Shown here: one piece after another, positions 17,015 to 25,418 of the stretch
Layout: every line of letters starts with the position of its first letter
How positions within the stretch are numbered: position 1 is the first letter of the stretch
Origin: Streptomyces spinoverrucosus
Lineage (GTDB): Bacteria; Actinomycetota; Actinomycetes; Streptomycetales; Streptomycetaceae
Reading direction: 5' to 3'
NCBI RefSeq assembly: GCF_006539505.1
Contig: NZ_BJND01000024.1
Location: forward strand, 62,001-126,000
DNA: 64,000 nucleotides
Program-made: the position numbers and the translations under genes
Notes under the pieces: model-generated
Databases searched by the model: none
Seen by the model: the letters and a program-made list of their open reading frames with translations, nothing else
What the model was told of the DNA's origin: nothing

Positions 17015-18397
17015 CTAGGCGCCGATCAGACGCCCCGCCAAGTAGCCCTCGATCTGGTCGAGAGACACCCGCTCCTGCTTCATGGTGTCGCGCTCGCGCA
17101 CCGTCACCGCGTTGTCCTCCAGGGTGTCGAAGTCGACCGTCACGCAGTACGGCGTACCGATCTCGTCCTGGCGGCGGTAGCGGCGGCCGATCGCGCCGGC
17201 GTCGTCGAACTCGATGTTCCAGTTCTGGCGCAGCGCCTGCGCGAGACCCTTGGCCTTCGGGGACAGCTCCGGGTTACGGGACAGCGGCAGCACCGCCACC
17301 TTCACCGGCGCGAGGCGGTGGTCGAGCCGCAGCACCGTGCGCTTCTCCATCTTGCCCTTGGCGTTCGGCGCCTCGTCCTCGACATAGGCGTCGAGCAGGA
17401 AGGCCAGCATCGCCCGGCCGACACCGGCCGCGGGCTCGATGACGTACGGCGTCCAGCGCTCGCCGGCCTCCTGGTCGAAGTAGGAGAGGTCCTGGCCGGA
17501 GGCCTTGGAGTGCGAGGAGAGGTCGTAGTCGGTGCGGTTGGCGACACCCTCCAGCTCGCCCCACTCGCTGCCGCCGAACTGGAAGCGGTACTCGATGTCG
17601 GCGGTGCGCTTGGAGTAGTGGGAGAGCTTCTCCTTGGGGTGCTCGTACCAGCGCATGTTCTCCTCACGGAGACCCAGGCCGGTGTACCAGTTCCAGCGCT
17701 GCTCCATCCAGTACTCGTGCCACTTCTCGTCCTCGCCCGGCTTGACGAAGAACTCCATCTCCATCTGCTCGAACTCACGGGTGCGGAAGATGAAGTTGCC
17801 CGGCGTGATCTCGTTGCGGAACGACTTGCCCATCTGGGCGATGCCGAACGGCGGCTTGCGCCGCGAGGTGGTCTGCACCTGGGCGAAGTTGGTGAAGATG
17901 CCCTGCGCGGTCTCCGGCCGCAGGTAGGCGATGGAGCCGGAGTCCTGGGTCGGGCCGAGGTGCGTCGACAGCAGGCCGGAGAACTGCTTGGGCTCGGTGA
18001 ACTGGCCCTTGGTGCCGCAGTTCGGGCAGTTGATGTCGGCGAGGCCGTTCTCGGGGGCGCGGCCCTTCTTCTCCTCGTACGCCTCTTCCAGGTGGTCCGC
18101 GCGGAACCGCTTGTGGCAGGAGGTGCACTCGGTCAGCGGGTCCGTGAAGGTGGCGACGTGACCGGAGGCGACCCAGACCTCGGGGGCCAGGATGACGGAC
18201 GAGTCGATACCGACGACGTCCTCGCGCGACGTCACCATGTAGCGCCACCACTGACGCTTGAGGTTCTCCTTGAGCTCGACACCCAGGGGCCCGTAGTCCC
18301 AGGCGGCACGCTGACCGCCGTAGATCTCACTGCAGGGGAAAACGAAGCCACGGCGCTTGCTCAGGCTGACGATGGTGTCGATCTTGTCGGCGGCCAC
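17015..18397 (-). CDS. glyS: glycyl-tRNA synthetase (class II, homodimeric type)
   Basis: Charges tRNA-Gly. 460 aa of the alpha2 type: KRRGFVFPCSEIYGGQRAAW at the N-terminus, a four-Cys zinc insertion (CTSCHKRF, CPNCGTKG), motif 2 FRNEITPGNFIFRTREFEQM, motif 3 AAGVGRAMLAFLLDAY, and a C-terminal anticodon-binding domain ending in GYLAGRLIGA. GTG 18397 starts VAADKIDTIV and is preceded by an AAGAGAG-like site. It is monocistronic with its own terminator and divergent from the zinc-uptake operon. Confidence 0.97.
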   Translation of the reverse strand: MAADKIDTIVSLSKRRGFVFPCSEIYGGQRAAWDYGPLGVELKENLKRQWWRYMVTSREDVVGIDSSVILAPEVWVASGHVATFTDPLTECTSCHKRFRADHLEEAYEEKKGRAPENGLADINCPNCGTKGQFTEPKQFSGLLSTHLGPTQDSGSIAYLRPETAQGIFTNFAQVQTTSRRKPPFGIAQMGKSFRNEITPGNFIFRTREFEQMEMEFFVKPGEDEKWHEYWMEQRWNWYTGLGLREENMRWYEHPKEKLSHYSKRTADIEYRFQFGGSEWGELEGVANRTDYDLSSHSKASGQDLSYFDQEAGERWTPYVIEPAAGVGRAMLAFLLDAYVEDEAPNAKGKMEKRTVLRLDHRLAPVKVAVLPLSRNPELSPKAKGLAQALRQNWNIEFDDAGAIGRRYRRQDEIGTPYCVTVDFDTLEDNAVTVRERDTMKQERVSLDQIEGYLAGRLIGA

Positions 18398-18471
18398 GGT
18401 GCTCTCTTCATTACGACGACGGGCGACGAAGCGAGATGCTTCCAGCGAATGATTCAGGTTACCGGCGCGGA

Positions 18472-18515
18472 CTCCCCCTGAACCAAATCGGGGCTCCCCC
18501 TGAACCGAATCGGCC
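18472..18515. repeat. two 22-bp tandem repeats between glyS and znuA
   Basis: Unit CTCCCCCTGAACCAAATCGG plus two bases (18472-18493) repeats directly at 18494-18515 with only small changes (CCGAATCGG). The pair sits just upstream of the znuA -35 element and may be a duplicated regulatory site or a recent slippage product. Confidence 0.7.
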
Positions 18516-18520
18516 CTTTG

Positions 18521-18560
18521 TTGACAACCGTTTCCAATTTTGTTGAAAATGACTCTCATG
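18521..18560 (+). promoter_or_regulatory. znuACB promoter with probable Zur box
   Basis: TTGACA (18521-18526) is followed 17 bp later by an AT-rich -10 region (TGAAAAT, 18544-18550). TGAAAATGACTCTCATGA (18544-18561) matches the Zur-box pattern TGaaAatGatTTtCA known in Streptomyces, and it overlaps the -10 and the start codon. This predicts Zur repression when zinc is plentiful and a nearly leaderless transcript. Confidence 0.6.
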
Positions 18561-19520
18561 AACATACGACGACGCCTGATCCCCACGGCAGCACTGGCCG
18601 CCCTCAGCCTCACTGCCGTCTCCGCCTGCTCCAACGACACCGCGAGCGCGGGCGGCGCGGGCAACACGGACAAGTTCGACGTCGTCGCCTCGTTCTATCC
18701 GATGCAGTTCCTCGCCGAGCAGATCGGCGGGGACCATGTGAACGTCACCACCCTGACCGAGCCCGGTCAGGAGCCGCACGACCTGGAGCTCAGCACCAAG
18801 CAGACCGCCGAGCTCGGCGAGGCGGACGCGATCCTCTTCCTCAAGACCCTCCAGCCCGCCGTCGACGAGGCGGTCGCCCAGACCGACGTCAAGACGAAGA
18901 TCGACGCGGCCACCCTCACCAAGCTGGAGGACCACGGCGACGTCGAGCACGAGCACGCCGGTGAGGAGGCGCACGCGGAGTCCGAGGAGGAGGAGCACGC
19001 CCTCGACCCGCACGTCTGGCTGGACCCGGTGAAGTACGCCGAGGTCGCGAGCGGCGTCGGCGCGGCCTTCGAGAAGGCCGACCCGGACCACGCGGCCGAC
19101 TACAAGAAGAACACCGAGGCCCTGGTCAAGAAGCTGGACGCGCTCAACACCGAGTACACGGACGGCCTGAAGGACACCAAGACCAAGGTCTTCTTCACCA
19201 ACCACGCGGCCTTCGGCTACCTGGCCGAGCGCTACGGCCTGACCCAGGAGGCCATCTCCGGCCTCGACCCGGAGAGCGAGCCCAGCCCCGCCCGGATCAA
19301 GGAACTCCAGGAGGAGGCCAAGGCCGACGGCGTGACCACCGTCTTCTACGAGACACTGGTGAGCGACAAGACCGCGAAGACCCTCGCCAAGGACGCGGGC
19401 CTGAAGACGGACGTCCTCGACCCGCTCGAGGGCATCACCGACAAGTCCAAGGGCGACGACTACTTCCAGGTCATGCAGGCCAACCTCAAGGCACTGGAAA
19501 CGGCCTTGGGCACCAAGTGA
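18558..19520 (+). CDS. znuA: zinc ABC transporter, substrate-binding lipoprotein
   Basis: Captures Zn2+ outside the membrane for ZnuBC. 320 aa with a lipoprotein signal ending LTAVSAC (lipobox Cys about residue 23). Metal ligands are in the EPHDLELS and DPHVWLDPV regions (both His) and NHAAFGYLAERYG. A His/Glu-rich loop (HEHAGEEAHAESEEEEH, about residues 132-148) is typical of zinc-specific members. ATG 18558 gives the best signal peptide; ATG 18549 is also in frame. No Shine-Dalgarno precedes it. It is first in znuACB, with zur just downstream. Confidence 0.92.
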   Translation: MNIRRRLIPTAALAALSLTAVSACSNDTASAGGAGNTDKFDVVASFYPMQFLAEQIGGDHVNVTTLTEPGQEPHDLELSTKQTAELGEADAILFLKTLQPAVDEAVAQTDVKTKIDAATLTKLEDHGDVEHEHAGEEAHAESEEEEHALDPHVWLDPVKYAEVASGVGAAFEKADPDHAADYKKNTEALVKKLDALNTEYTDGLKDTKTKVFFTNHAAFGYLAERYGLTQEAISGLDPESEPSPARIKELQEEAKADGVTTVFYETLVSDKTAKTLAKDAGLKTDVLDPLEGITDKSKGDDYFQVMQANLKALETALGTK

Positions 19521-19537
19521 TCGTTACGGAGGACGCC

Positions 19538-20314
19538 ATGGGCGCCACGGGAGAGCCCGTCATATCGATGCGCGGCATCCGCGCCGAGTTGGGCTCACGC
19601 CCCGTCCTGCGCGGCATCGACCTCACCGTGCGCCACGGTGAGGTCGTCGCGCTGCTCGGCGCGAACGGCTCGGGCAAGTCGACGGCGGTACGCAGCGTCA
19701 TCGGGCAGGTGCCGGTCAGCGCCGGGCAGATCGAGCTGTTCGGGACCCCGCGGCACCGGTTCCGGGACTGGGCGCGTGTCGGGTACGTCCCGCAGCGCAC
19801 GACGGCCGCGGGCGGGGTGCCGGCCACGGTGACGGAGGTCGTCTCCTCCGGGCGGCTGTCGAGGGCCCGCTTCGGCATGCTGCGCAAGGCGGACCACGCG
19901 GCCGTACGCCGGGCCCTGGAGGTGGTCGGCATGGCGGACCGCGCCAAGGACTCGGTCAACGCCCTCTCCGGTGGCCAGCACCAGCGCGTGCTGATCGCCC
20001 GCGCCCTCGCCTCCGAACCCGACCTGCTGATCATGGACGAGCCGATGGCGGGCGTCGACCTGGCCAGCCAGGAGGTACTCGCGGGCACCCTGCGGGACCA
20101 GGTCGCCTCCGGTACGACCGTGCTGCTCGTCCTGCACGAACTGGGCCCCCTGGAACCGCTGATCGACCGGGCGGTGGTCCTGCGCGACGGCTGCGTCACC
20201 CACGACGGCCCGCCCCCGAAGGCGGTCGGCCAGCACGCCCTGCCCGGCCACGACCACGTACACCCGCACGCGGCGCACGACGCCGAACCGATCCGCACGG
20301 GACTGCTCAGCTGA
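19538..20314 (+). CDS. znuC: zinc ABC transporter, ATP-binding protein
   Basis: 258-aa ATPase of the zinc/manganese importer family. Walker A is GANGSGKST, signature NALSGGQHQRVLIARALA, Walker B LLIMDEP and H-loop VLHELG. The C-terminus is His-rich (GHDHVHPHAAHD), as in many zinc importer ATPases. ATG 19538 has GGAGGA at 19528-19533; GTG 19517, overlapping the znuA stop, is an in-frame alternative. It is translationally linked to znuB, whose ATG overlaps its stop. Confidence 0.93.
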   Translation: MGATGEPVISMRGIRAELGSRPVLRGIDLTVRHGEVVALLGANGSGKSTAVRSVIGQVPVSAGQIELFGTPRHRFRDWARVGYVPQRTTAAGGVPATVTEVVSSGRLSRARFGMLRKADHAAVRRALEVVGMADRAKDSVNALSGGQHQRVLIARALASEPDLLIMDEPMAGVDLASQEVLAGTLRDQVASGTTVLLVLHELGPLEPLIDRAVVLRDGCVTHDGPPPKAVGQHALPGHDHVHPHAAHDAEPIRTGLLS

Positions 20315-21216
20315 TGGACTTCCTCGACTACGCCTTCATGCAGCGGGCCCTGCTCGCCGCGGTCCTGGTCGGCATCACGGCCCCCGCGATCGGCATCTAC
20401 CTCGTGCAGCGCCGCCAGGCCCTGATGGGCGACGGCATCGGCCATGTCGCCATGACCGGCGTCGGCCTGGGCTTCCTGCTCTCCTGGTCCCCGGTGTGGA
20501 TGGCGACCATCGTCTCCATCCTCGGCGCGGTGCTCATGGAGCTGATCCGCTGGTTCGGCCGCACCCGCGGCGACATCGCCCTCGCCATGCTCTTCTACGG
20601 CGGTATGGCCGGCGGCGTGATGTTCATCAACCTCGCGCCCACCGGATCCAACGCGAACCTCACGTCGTACCTCTTCGGCTCGCTGTCGACGGTGAGCGAG
20701 TCCGATGTCACGGCGATCTGCGTGCTCGCCGCGTTCGTGGTCCTGGTCACCCTCGGGCTGCGCAGGCAGCTGTTCGCGGTCAGCCAGGACGAGGAGTTCG
20801 CGCGGGTGACGGGCCTGCCGGTGCGGGCGCTGAACCTGCTGACGGCGATCACCGCGGCGGTGACGGTCACCGTGGCGATGCGGGTGGTCGGTCTGCTGCT
20901 GGTGTCGGCGCTGATGGTGGTGCCGGTGGCCGCCGCCCAGCAGCTCACCCGCAGCTTCGCGGCGACCTTCGCGGTCGCGGTCGCGATCGGCGTGGCCGTC
21001 ACCCTCGGCGGCACGATCACCTCGTACTACCAGGATGTTCCGCCCGGCGCGACCATTGTGCTGCTGACCATCGGCGCGTTCGTCGTGCTGACCGCGCTGG
21101 CGGCTCCGCTGGCCCGGCGGCGCGCGCGGGCGCTGGCCACCGCGCACCCTGCCGGGGACCCGGCGGAGTGTGCGATTCCGGCCACCCGGGCAGCCGGGGA
21201 CGAGGTCGGCGTCTGA
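20314..21216 (+). CDS. znuB: zinc ABC transporter, permease
   Basis: 300-aa ABC-3 family permease with about 8-9 membrane helices. Typical segments are VLVGITAPAIGIYLVQRRQA, GDGIGHVAMTGVGLGFLL and SALMVVPVAAAQQLTRSF. ATG 20314 overlaps the znuC stop (TGATG). It works with ZnuA and ZnuC to bring Zn2+ into the cytosol. The zur gene follows 58 nt later. Confidence 0.94.
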   Translation: MDFLDYAFMQRALLAAVLVGITAPAIGIYLVQRRQALMGDGIGHVAMTGVGLGFLLSWSPVWMATIVSILGAVLMELIRWFGRTRGDIALAMLFYGGMAGGVMFINLAPTGSNANLTSYLFGSLSTVSESDVTAICVLAAFVVLVTLGLRRQLFAVSQDEEFARVTGLPVRALNLLTAITAAVTVTVAMRVVGLLLVSALMVVPVAAAQQLTRSFAATFAVAVAIGVAVTLGGTITSYYQDVPPGATIVLLTIGAFVVLTALAAPLARRRARALATAHPAGDPAECAIPATRAAGDEVGV

Positions 21217-21274
21217 CTGCGCCCAGTCCGGGCTGGCACAATGGCCCGGCAGACGCAGAGCAAGGAGGCAACCG

Positions 21275-21697
21275 GTGACCACCGCTGGACCGCCCGTGAA
21301 GGGCCGCGCCACTCGGCAGCGCGCCGCCGTGGCGGCAGCCCTGGAAGAGGTCGACGAGTTCCGCAGCGCGCAGGAACTGCACGACATGCTCAAGCACAAG
21401 GGCGACGCCGTCGGGCTCACCACGGTCTACCGCACCCTGCAGTCGCTCGCCGACGCCGGCGAGGTCGACGTCCTGCGCACCGCCGACGGCGAGTCCGTCT
21501 ACCGCCGCTGCTCCACCGGCGAACACCACCATCACCTGGTCTGCCGCAGCTGCGGCAAGGCCGTCGAGGTGGAGGGGCCTGCTGTGGAGACGTGGGCGGA
21601 GGCCATCGCCGCCGAGCACGGCTATGTCAACGTGGCGCACACGGTGGAGATCTTCGGCACCTGCGCGGACTGCGCGGCGGCGGCCGAGCGGGACTGA
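21275..21697 (+). CDS. zur: Fur-family zinc uptake regulator
   Basis: 140-aa Fur-type repressor. N-terminal winged helix (TRQRAAVAAALEEVDEFRSA, GLTTVYRTLQSLADAGEVD), then the metal-binding dimerisation domain with HHHHLVCRSCG and a second Cys pair CADC near the C-terminus (structural Zn site). GTG 21275 has AAGGAGG at 21262-21268. Its location directly after znuACB identifies it as Zur rather than Fur or Nur, and the znuA promoter carries a fitting box. Confidence 0.93.
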   Translation: MTTAGPPVKGRATRQRAAVAAALEEVDEFRSAQELHDMLKHKGDAVGLTTVYRTLQSLADAGEVDVLRTADGESVYRRCSTGEHHHHLVCRSCGKAVEVEGPAVETWAEAIAAEHGYVNVAHTVEIFGTCADCAAAAERD

Positions 21698-21709
21698 GCC
21701 CCGGCTCTC

Positions 21710-22240
21710 TCAGACCCGGGGCAGGTGCCGGGCCAGCAGGGTCCGCAGACGGTCCAGGTCGTCCGCGGTGCGCAGGCCGCGCTTGGGCGCGACCTCCAGG
21801 ATCAGGATGTTCGGGTCGCGGCTGAGCAGCACCAGATGATCTCGGGTCTCGCGATACCCACGGAACAGCGACCAGCGCTGCGTCAGCGTGGTGTGGTCGG
21901 TCTCGACCGTGATCCCGGCATCGGACACCGTGGCCCGATACTCGCCCTGCCACGAGACGGTCCGGAACACATGGTTGGCCTGAATGCGGGGCGTGCCCCA
22001 GATCAGGACCGCGGTCAGCAGCGAAAGCGCGACCCCCGGCGCCGCATCCGCCCCACCGAGGGCGAGGAACGCGCCGAACGCAGCGAACAGCACCGCGGCC
22101 ACCCACCGCACCGGCGTCAGCCGCCGAATGCGATCACGGACCTGTATGCCTCGGAGAATGTCGGCCCGTGTCGGCCGGAAGGCCAGCTCGACGGTGTCGG
22201 TGCCACTGTCCTGAATGATGTCCCGCCCCTGGTGATCCAT
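21710..22240 (-). CDS. YcxB-like membrane protein
   Basis: 176 aa. Residues about 45-85 contain two hydrophobic helices (RWVAAVLFAAFGAFLALGG, ALSLLTAVLIWG). The C-terminal half looks like the soluble YcxB-like domain (VSWQGEYRATVSDAGITV, FRGYRETRDHLVLL). Function unknown. It is convergent with zur (12 nt between stops) and lies 30 nt downstream of uppS on the same strand. Confidence 0.75.
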   Translation of the reverse strand: MDHQGRDIIQDSGTDTVELAFRPTRADILRGIQVRDRIRRLTPVRWVAAVLFAAFGAFLALGGADAAPGVALSLLTAVLIWGTPRIQANHVFRTVSWQGEYRATVSDAGITVETDHTTLTQRWSLFRGYRETRDHLVLLSRDPNILILEVAPKRGLRTADDLDRLRTLLARHLPRV

Positions 22241-22270
22241 GGGCGGGACTCTACCGACCGGCGGCCGGAC

Positions 22271-23110
22271 TCAGCCGCGCGGCTGCTTGCCTTCCATGGC
22301 CAGCAGCTCCTCGTTCGGGATCGCGCCGCCGAAACGCCGGTCGCGCGACGCGTACTCCACGCAGGCCCGCCACAGGTCACGGCGGTCGAAATCCGGCCAC
22401 AGGACGTCCTGGAAGACCATCTCGGCGTAGGCGCTCTGCCAGAGCAGATAGTTGGAGGTGCGCTGCTCGCCGCTGGGACGCAGGAATAGGTCGACGTCCG
22501 GCATGTCGGGGTAGTAGAGGTACTTCGCGAAGGTCTTCTCGGTGACCTTGGACGGGTCCAGACGCCCGGCCTTCACGTCCTCCGCCAGCGCCAGCGCCGC
22601 GTCCGCGATCTCGGCGCGGCCGCCGTAGTTCATGCAGAAGTACAGGGTCAGCCGGTCGTTGCCCTTGGTCTGCTCCTGGGCGATCTGGAGTTCCTTGGCG
22701 ACCGACTTCCACAGCTTGGGCATCCGGCCCACCCAGCGCACCCGGACGCCGAGTTCGTCGAGCTGGTCGCGGGTCTTGCGGATGAAGTCGCGGTTGAAGT
22801 TCATCAGGAAGCGCACCTCGTCCGGCGACCGCTTCCAGTTCTCGGTGGAGAAGGCGTACAGCGAGATCGCGCCGACGCCCATCTCGATCGCGCCCTGGAG
22901 CACGTCCAGCACCCGCTCGGCGCCCACCTTGTGTCCCTCGGTGCGCGGCAGCCCGCGCTCCTTGGCCCAGCGTCCGTTGCCGTCCATGACGATCGCCACG
23001 TGGCCGGGGATCAGCTCACCGGGCAGCTTCGGCGCGCGGGCACCGGACGGGTGCGGCTCCGGCGTCTTGTACTCGCGCCGCTGGCGCCCCAGGAACCCGC
23101 GTACGGCCAT
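22271..23110 (-). CDS. uppS: isoprenyl (undecaprenyl) diphosphate synthase
   Basis: cis-Prenyltransferase that extends FPP with isopentenyl diphosphate to make the lipid carrier for cell-wall synthesis. Family signatures are clear: HVAIVMDGNGRWAKERGLPR (catalytic Asp, about residues 37-56), GHKVGAERV, SLYAFSTENWKRSPDEV, FCMNYGGRAEI and DLFLRPSGEQRTSNYLLWQS. 279 aa, normal. It lies just downstream of recO (22-nt gap), an arrangement common in actinobacteria. Confidence 0.97.
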   Translation of the reverse strand: MAVRGFLGRQRREYKTPEPHPSGARAPKLPGELIPGHVAIVMDGNGRWAKERGLPRTEGHKVGAERVLDVLQGAIEMGVGAISLYAFSTENWKRSPDEVRFLMNFNRDFIRKTRDQLDELGVRVRWVGRMPKLWKSVAKELQIAQEQTKGNDRLTLYFCMNYGGRAEIADAALALAEDVKAGRLDPSKVTEKTFAKYLYYPDMPDVDLFLRPSGEQRTSNYLLWQSAYAEMVFQDVLWPDFDRRDLWRACVEYASRDRRFGGAIPNEELLAMEGKQPRG

Positions 23111-23132
23111 GTGCTTCTCGTCTCCTCAGGTC

Positions 23133-23882
23133 TTACTGCTTTTCCACGTACCGAAGTGAGCGCAGCCCGCGCTCCAGGTGCCAGTGCAGATACGCGGACA
23201 CCAGCCCGCTGCCCTCCCGCACATACCGCGGCTCGCACGCGTCCGCGGTCTCCCAGTCTCCCGTAAGCAGCGCACCGAGGAGCTCCAGGGTCTGCGGGGA
23301 GGGTACGACGCTCCCGGGCACCCGGCAGTCCGCGCAGACCGAGCCGCCGGACGCCACCGAGAAGAACCGGTTCGGGCCGGGCAGGCCGCACTTGGCGCAG
23401 TCGGTGAAGCTGGGGGCGTAGCCGTTGACGGCGAGGGAGCGCAGCAGGAAGGCGTCGAGGACGAGGTGCGGGGCGTGCTCGCCGCGGGCGAGCGTGCGCA
23501 GGGCGCCGACCAGCAGCAGGTACTGCTGCACGGCCGGCTCGCCCTCGTGGTCGGTGAACCGCTCCGCCGTCTCCAGCATCGCCGTCCCGGCGGTGTAGCG
23601 CGCGTAGTCGGTCACGATCCCGCCGCCGTACGGAGCGATGGTCTCGCTCTGCGTGCACAGCGGCAGCCCGCGCCCGACCAGTTCACTGCCCCGCGCGAAG
23701 AACTGCACGTCGACATGCGAGAAGGGTTCGAGACGCGCCCCGAACTTGGACTTCGTCCGCCGCACCCCGCGCGCCACCGCCCGCACCCGCCCGTGCCCCC
23801 GCGTGAGCAGCGTGATGATCCGGTCCGCCTCACCCAGCTTCTGGGTGCGCAGGACGATGCCGTCGTCCCGGAACAGACTCAT
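23133..23882 (-). CDS. recO: DNA repair protein RecO
   Basis: Recombination mediator that loads RecA with RecF/RecR and anneals ssDNA. 249 aa: N-terminal OB fold (LFRDDGIVLRTQKLGEADRI, residues 3-22), helical C-terminal domain and a four-Cys zinc site (CAKCG, CADC). ATG 23882 has only a weak ribosome site, and the ATG overlaps the TGA of a 34-codon upstream ORF. Translation is therefore probably coupled to that ORF, which is itself a diverged copy of this gene's 5' end. Confidence 0.95.
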   Translation of the reverse strand: MSLFRDDGIVLRTQKLGEADRIITLLTRGHGRVRAVARGVRRTKSKFGARLEPFSHVDVQFFARGSELVGRGLPLCTQSETIAPYGGGIVTDYARYTAGTAMLETAERFTDHEGEPAVQQYLLLVGALRTLARGEHAPHLVLDAFLLRSLAVNGYAPSFTDCAKCGLPGPNRFFSVASGGSVCADCRVPGSVVPSPQTLELLGALLTGDWETADACEPRYVREGSGLVSAYLHWHLERGLRSLRYVEKQ

Positions 23883-23983
23883 CGCACACCGCCATGGCAC
23901 TGCTGGGGGTGCAGCATGATCCGGTCCGCCGCGCCCGGCTCGCGGGTGTGCAGCGCGATGGCGTCGGCGCGGGACAGGCTCAT
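23879..23983 (-). CDS. 34-codon ORF duplicating the N-terminus of RecO
   Basis: Reads MSLSRADAIALHTREPGA then ADRIMLHPQQCHGGVR, stop. Aligned without gaps to RecO residues 1-34 (MSLFRDDGIVLRTQKLGE, ADRIITLLTRGHGRVR) it has 17 of 34 identities, and 14 bases around ADRI are identical at DNA level. It has its own GGAGA site about 10 nt upstream, and its TGA overlaps the recO ATG (ATGA). It looks like a partial gene duplication now serving, at least potentially, as a translational leader. It may also be a non-functional remnant. Confidence 0.6.
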   Translation of the reverse strand: MSLSRADAIALHTREPGAADRIMLHPQQCHGGVR

Positions 23984-24016
23984 GCGGCCATTGTCTCCTA
24001 CGCGGGTGGCCCTCCT

Positions 24017-24250
24017 TCAGGGAACCTCGCCCCGGCTGCGGGCGTTGGCGTAGGCGGTCGCCGCGCTCAATCGCTCCGCCGCGGTGGCGTTGCGCAGGGC
24101 CTCCGGGTCGCAGTCCCACTCCTTCCCGCCGCCGACGGCTCTCAGCTGCACGTACGGCCCCTCGTGCCCCATGACGATCCCCACCTTCCCGCTGCGGGTG
24201 TCCACGACGTACGAGCCGATCGGCGGCTTCGGCGGCTTCTTCGACTTCAT
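24017..24250 (-). CDS. small conserved-looking hypothetical protein
   Basis: 77 aa: basic, Pro/Lys-rich start (MKSKKPPKPPIGSYVVD) then RSGKVGIVMGHEGPYVQLR and GGGKEWDCDPEALR, which reads like a small beta-barrel (SH3/KOW-like) followed by a helix. ATG 24250 has GGAAG about 4 nt upstream; a longer in-frame start at 24322 adds a low-complexity stretch and is less likely. It lies just upstream of the recO leader ORF on the same strand. Function unknown. Confidence 0.65.
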   Translation of the reverse strand: MKSKKPPKPPIGSYVVDTRSGKVGIVMGHEGPYVQLRAVGGGKEWDCDPEALRNATAAERLSAATAYANARSRGEVP

Positions 24251-24388
24251 CGGCTTCCGGCCTTTTCCAGTGCGCTCCGCGATTGCTTCACGGGGTGGTT
24301 CCCCGCGTCTTCCGGATTTCACTCTTTGCGACTCCCGGACTACGCACTGCCTCTACACTCGCCGGAAGCCCGACGCACCAGCTGGACG

Positions 24389-24826
24389 TCAGCGTTCGGC
24401 GAGAGGTACCGGGGCCTCCTGGACCGCCCAGCCGTTGCCGTCGGGGTCCTGGAAGAAGAGGAAGGAGTTCCACCGCTCCTCGCCACGGCCCTCCGCCCAG
24501 CCGGACGCGTCCACGTGCAGCACCGGAGTCACCTCGACCCCGCGTCCCACCAGCTCCGCCCTGGCCGCCTCGATGTCCGTGACGCAGAGCTGGAGTCCCT
24601 GGAGCGAGCCGGGGACCATGCGGGACTGGCCCGGAGAGTCGGGCATGCCGGACTCCAGCACGATGGAGCAGCGGGAGCCGGGCGGCGTGAGCTGGACGAA
24701 ACGGCCGGTGTCGCCGAAGAACGACGCGTCGATGTCGGCGCGGAAACCGCACTGGTCCTCGTAGAAGGCCTTGGCCCGGTCCAGGTCGGTGACCGGTACG
24801 GCGATCACCTCGAGGGTCCATTCCAT
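24389..24826 (-). CDS. VOC/glyoxalase-family protein
   Basis: 145 aa with two beta-alpha-beta-beta-beta modules: VIAVPVTDLDRAKAFYEDQC at the start and LQLCVTDIEAARAELVGRGV in the middle, ending FFQDPDGNGWAVQEA. The pattern matches dioxygenase/glyoxalase or antibiotic-resistance VOC proteins, but no substrate can be assigned. It stands alone between a small hypothetical gene and a phosphatase on the same strand. Confidence 0.85.
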   Translation of the reverse strand: MEWTLEVIAVPVTDLDRAKAFYEDQCGFRADIDASFFGDTGRFVQLTPPGSRCSIVLESGMPDSPGQSRMVPGSLQGLQLCVTDIEAARAELVGRGVEVTPVLHVDASGWAEGRGEERWNSFLFFQDPDGNGWAVQEAPVPLAER

Positions 24827-24894
24827 ACGCGCACCTCCTCAGCCATGGTCCTCCCACGACACAGGCCGCGCCCGTCGGCCGCTCGACGTGGACC

Positions 24895-25338
24895 TCAATG
24901 CCCGGCGAACCGGCGTACGTACGCCCGCTGCCACGGCGTCTCCACCGCCCGCCGGTCGTAACCCGCCCGGACGTACGCCACGGCCTCCTCGGGCGGTACG
25001 CCGTCCAGAACCGCCAGGCAGGCCAGCGCCGTTCCCGTACGCCCGCGCCCGCCGCCGCAGGCGATCTCGACGCGCTCGGCGGCGGCTCGCTCCCAGGCCT
25101 CGGTCAGTGCCGTCCGGGCGTCGGCCCGGTCCTTCGGGAGGCGGAAGTCGGGCCAGTGGATCCAGCGGGACTCCCAGGGGTGGGCCTGGGGCGGCTTGCC
25201 GAGGAGGTAGACGCCGTACGACGGGCCGGGCGCCGCCGGGTCGAGGGGGTGCCGCAGGCCCCGGCCGCGGATCAGGCGGCCCGAGGGCAGCCGGAGTACG
25301 CCTGGCAACTGTTCGTCCCACTTGTCGATCGTCGTCAT
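24895..25338 (-). CDS. protein-tyrosine/dual-specificity-type phosphatase
   Basis: 147 aa. The active-site P-loop is CGGGRGRTG (CX5R-T/S), preceded by WIHWPDFRLPKD, which supplies the likely general-acid Asp. The N-terminal part (LPSGRLIRGRGL) is typical of small bacterial members of this group. ATG 25338 lacks a strong ribosome site; an in-frame ATG at 25374 is possible. It is divergent from an ECF sigma gene. The target is unknown. Confidence 0.85.
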   Translation of the reverse strand: MTTIDKWDEQLPGVLRLPSGRLIRGRGLRHPLDPAAPGPSYGVYLLGKPPQAHPWESRWIHWPDFRLPKDRADARTALTEAWERAAAERVEIACGGGRGRTGTALACLAVLDGVPPEEAVAYVRAGYDRRAVETPWQRAYVRRFAGH

Positions 25339-25418
25339 GGTGTTATTCGAAACTTGTTCGGCGTGCCCGGGCAACCGATTCCGGACAACCGGTGGTCTGG
25401 AGGGCGAGGGGGTGCTTG

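Noticed and set aside
18398..18548. A glycine T-box in the glyS leader.
   Set aside because: No AGGGTGG-type T-box core on the minus strand and the upstream region is too short.
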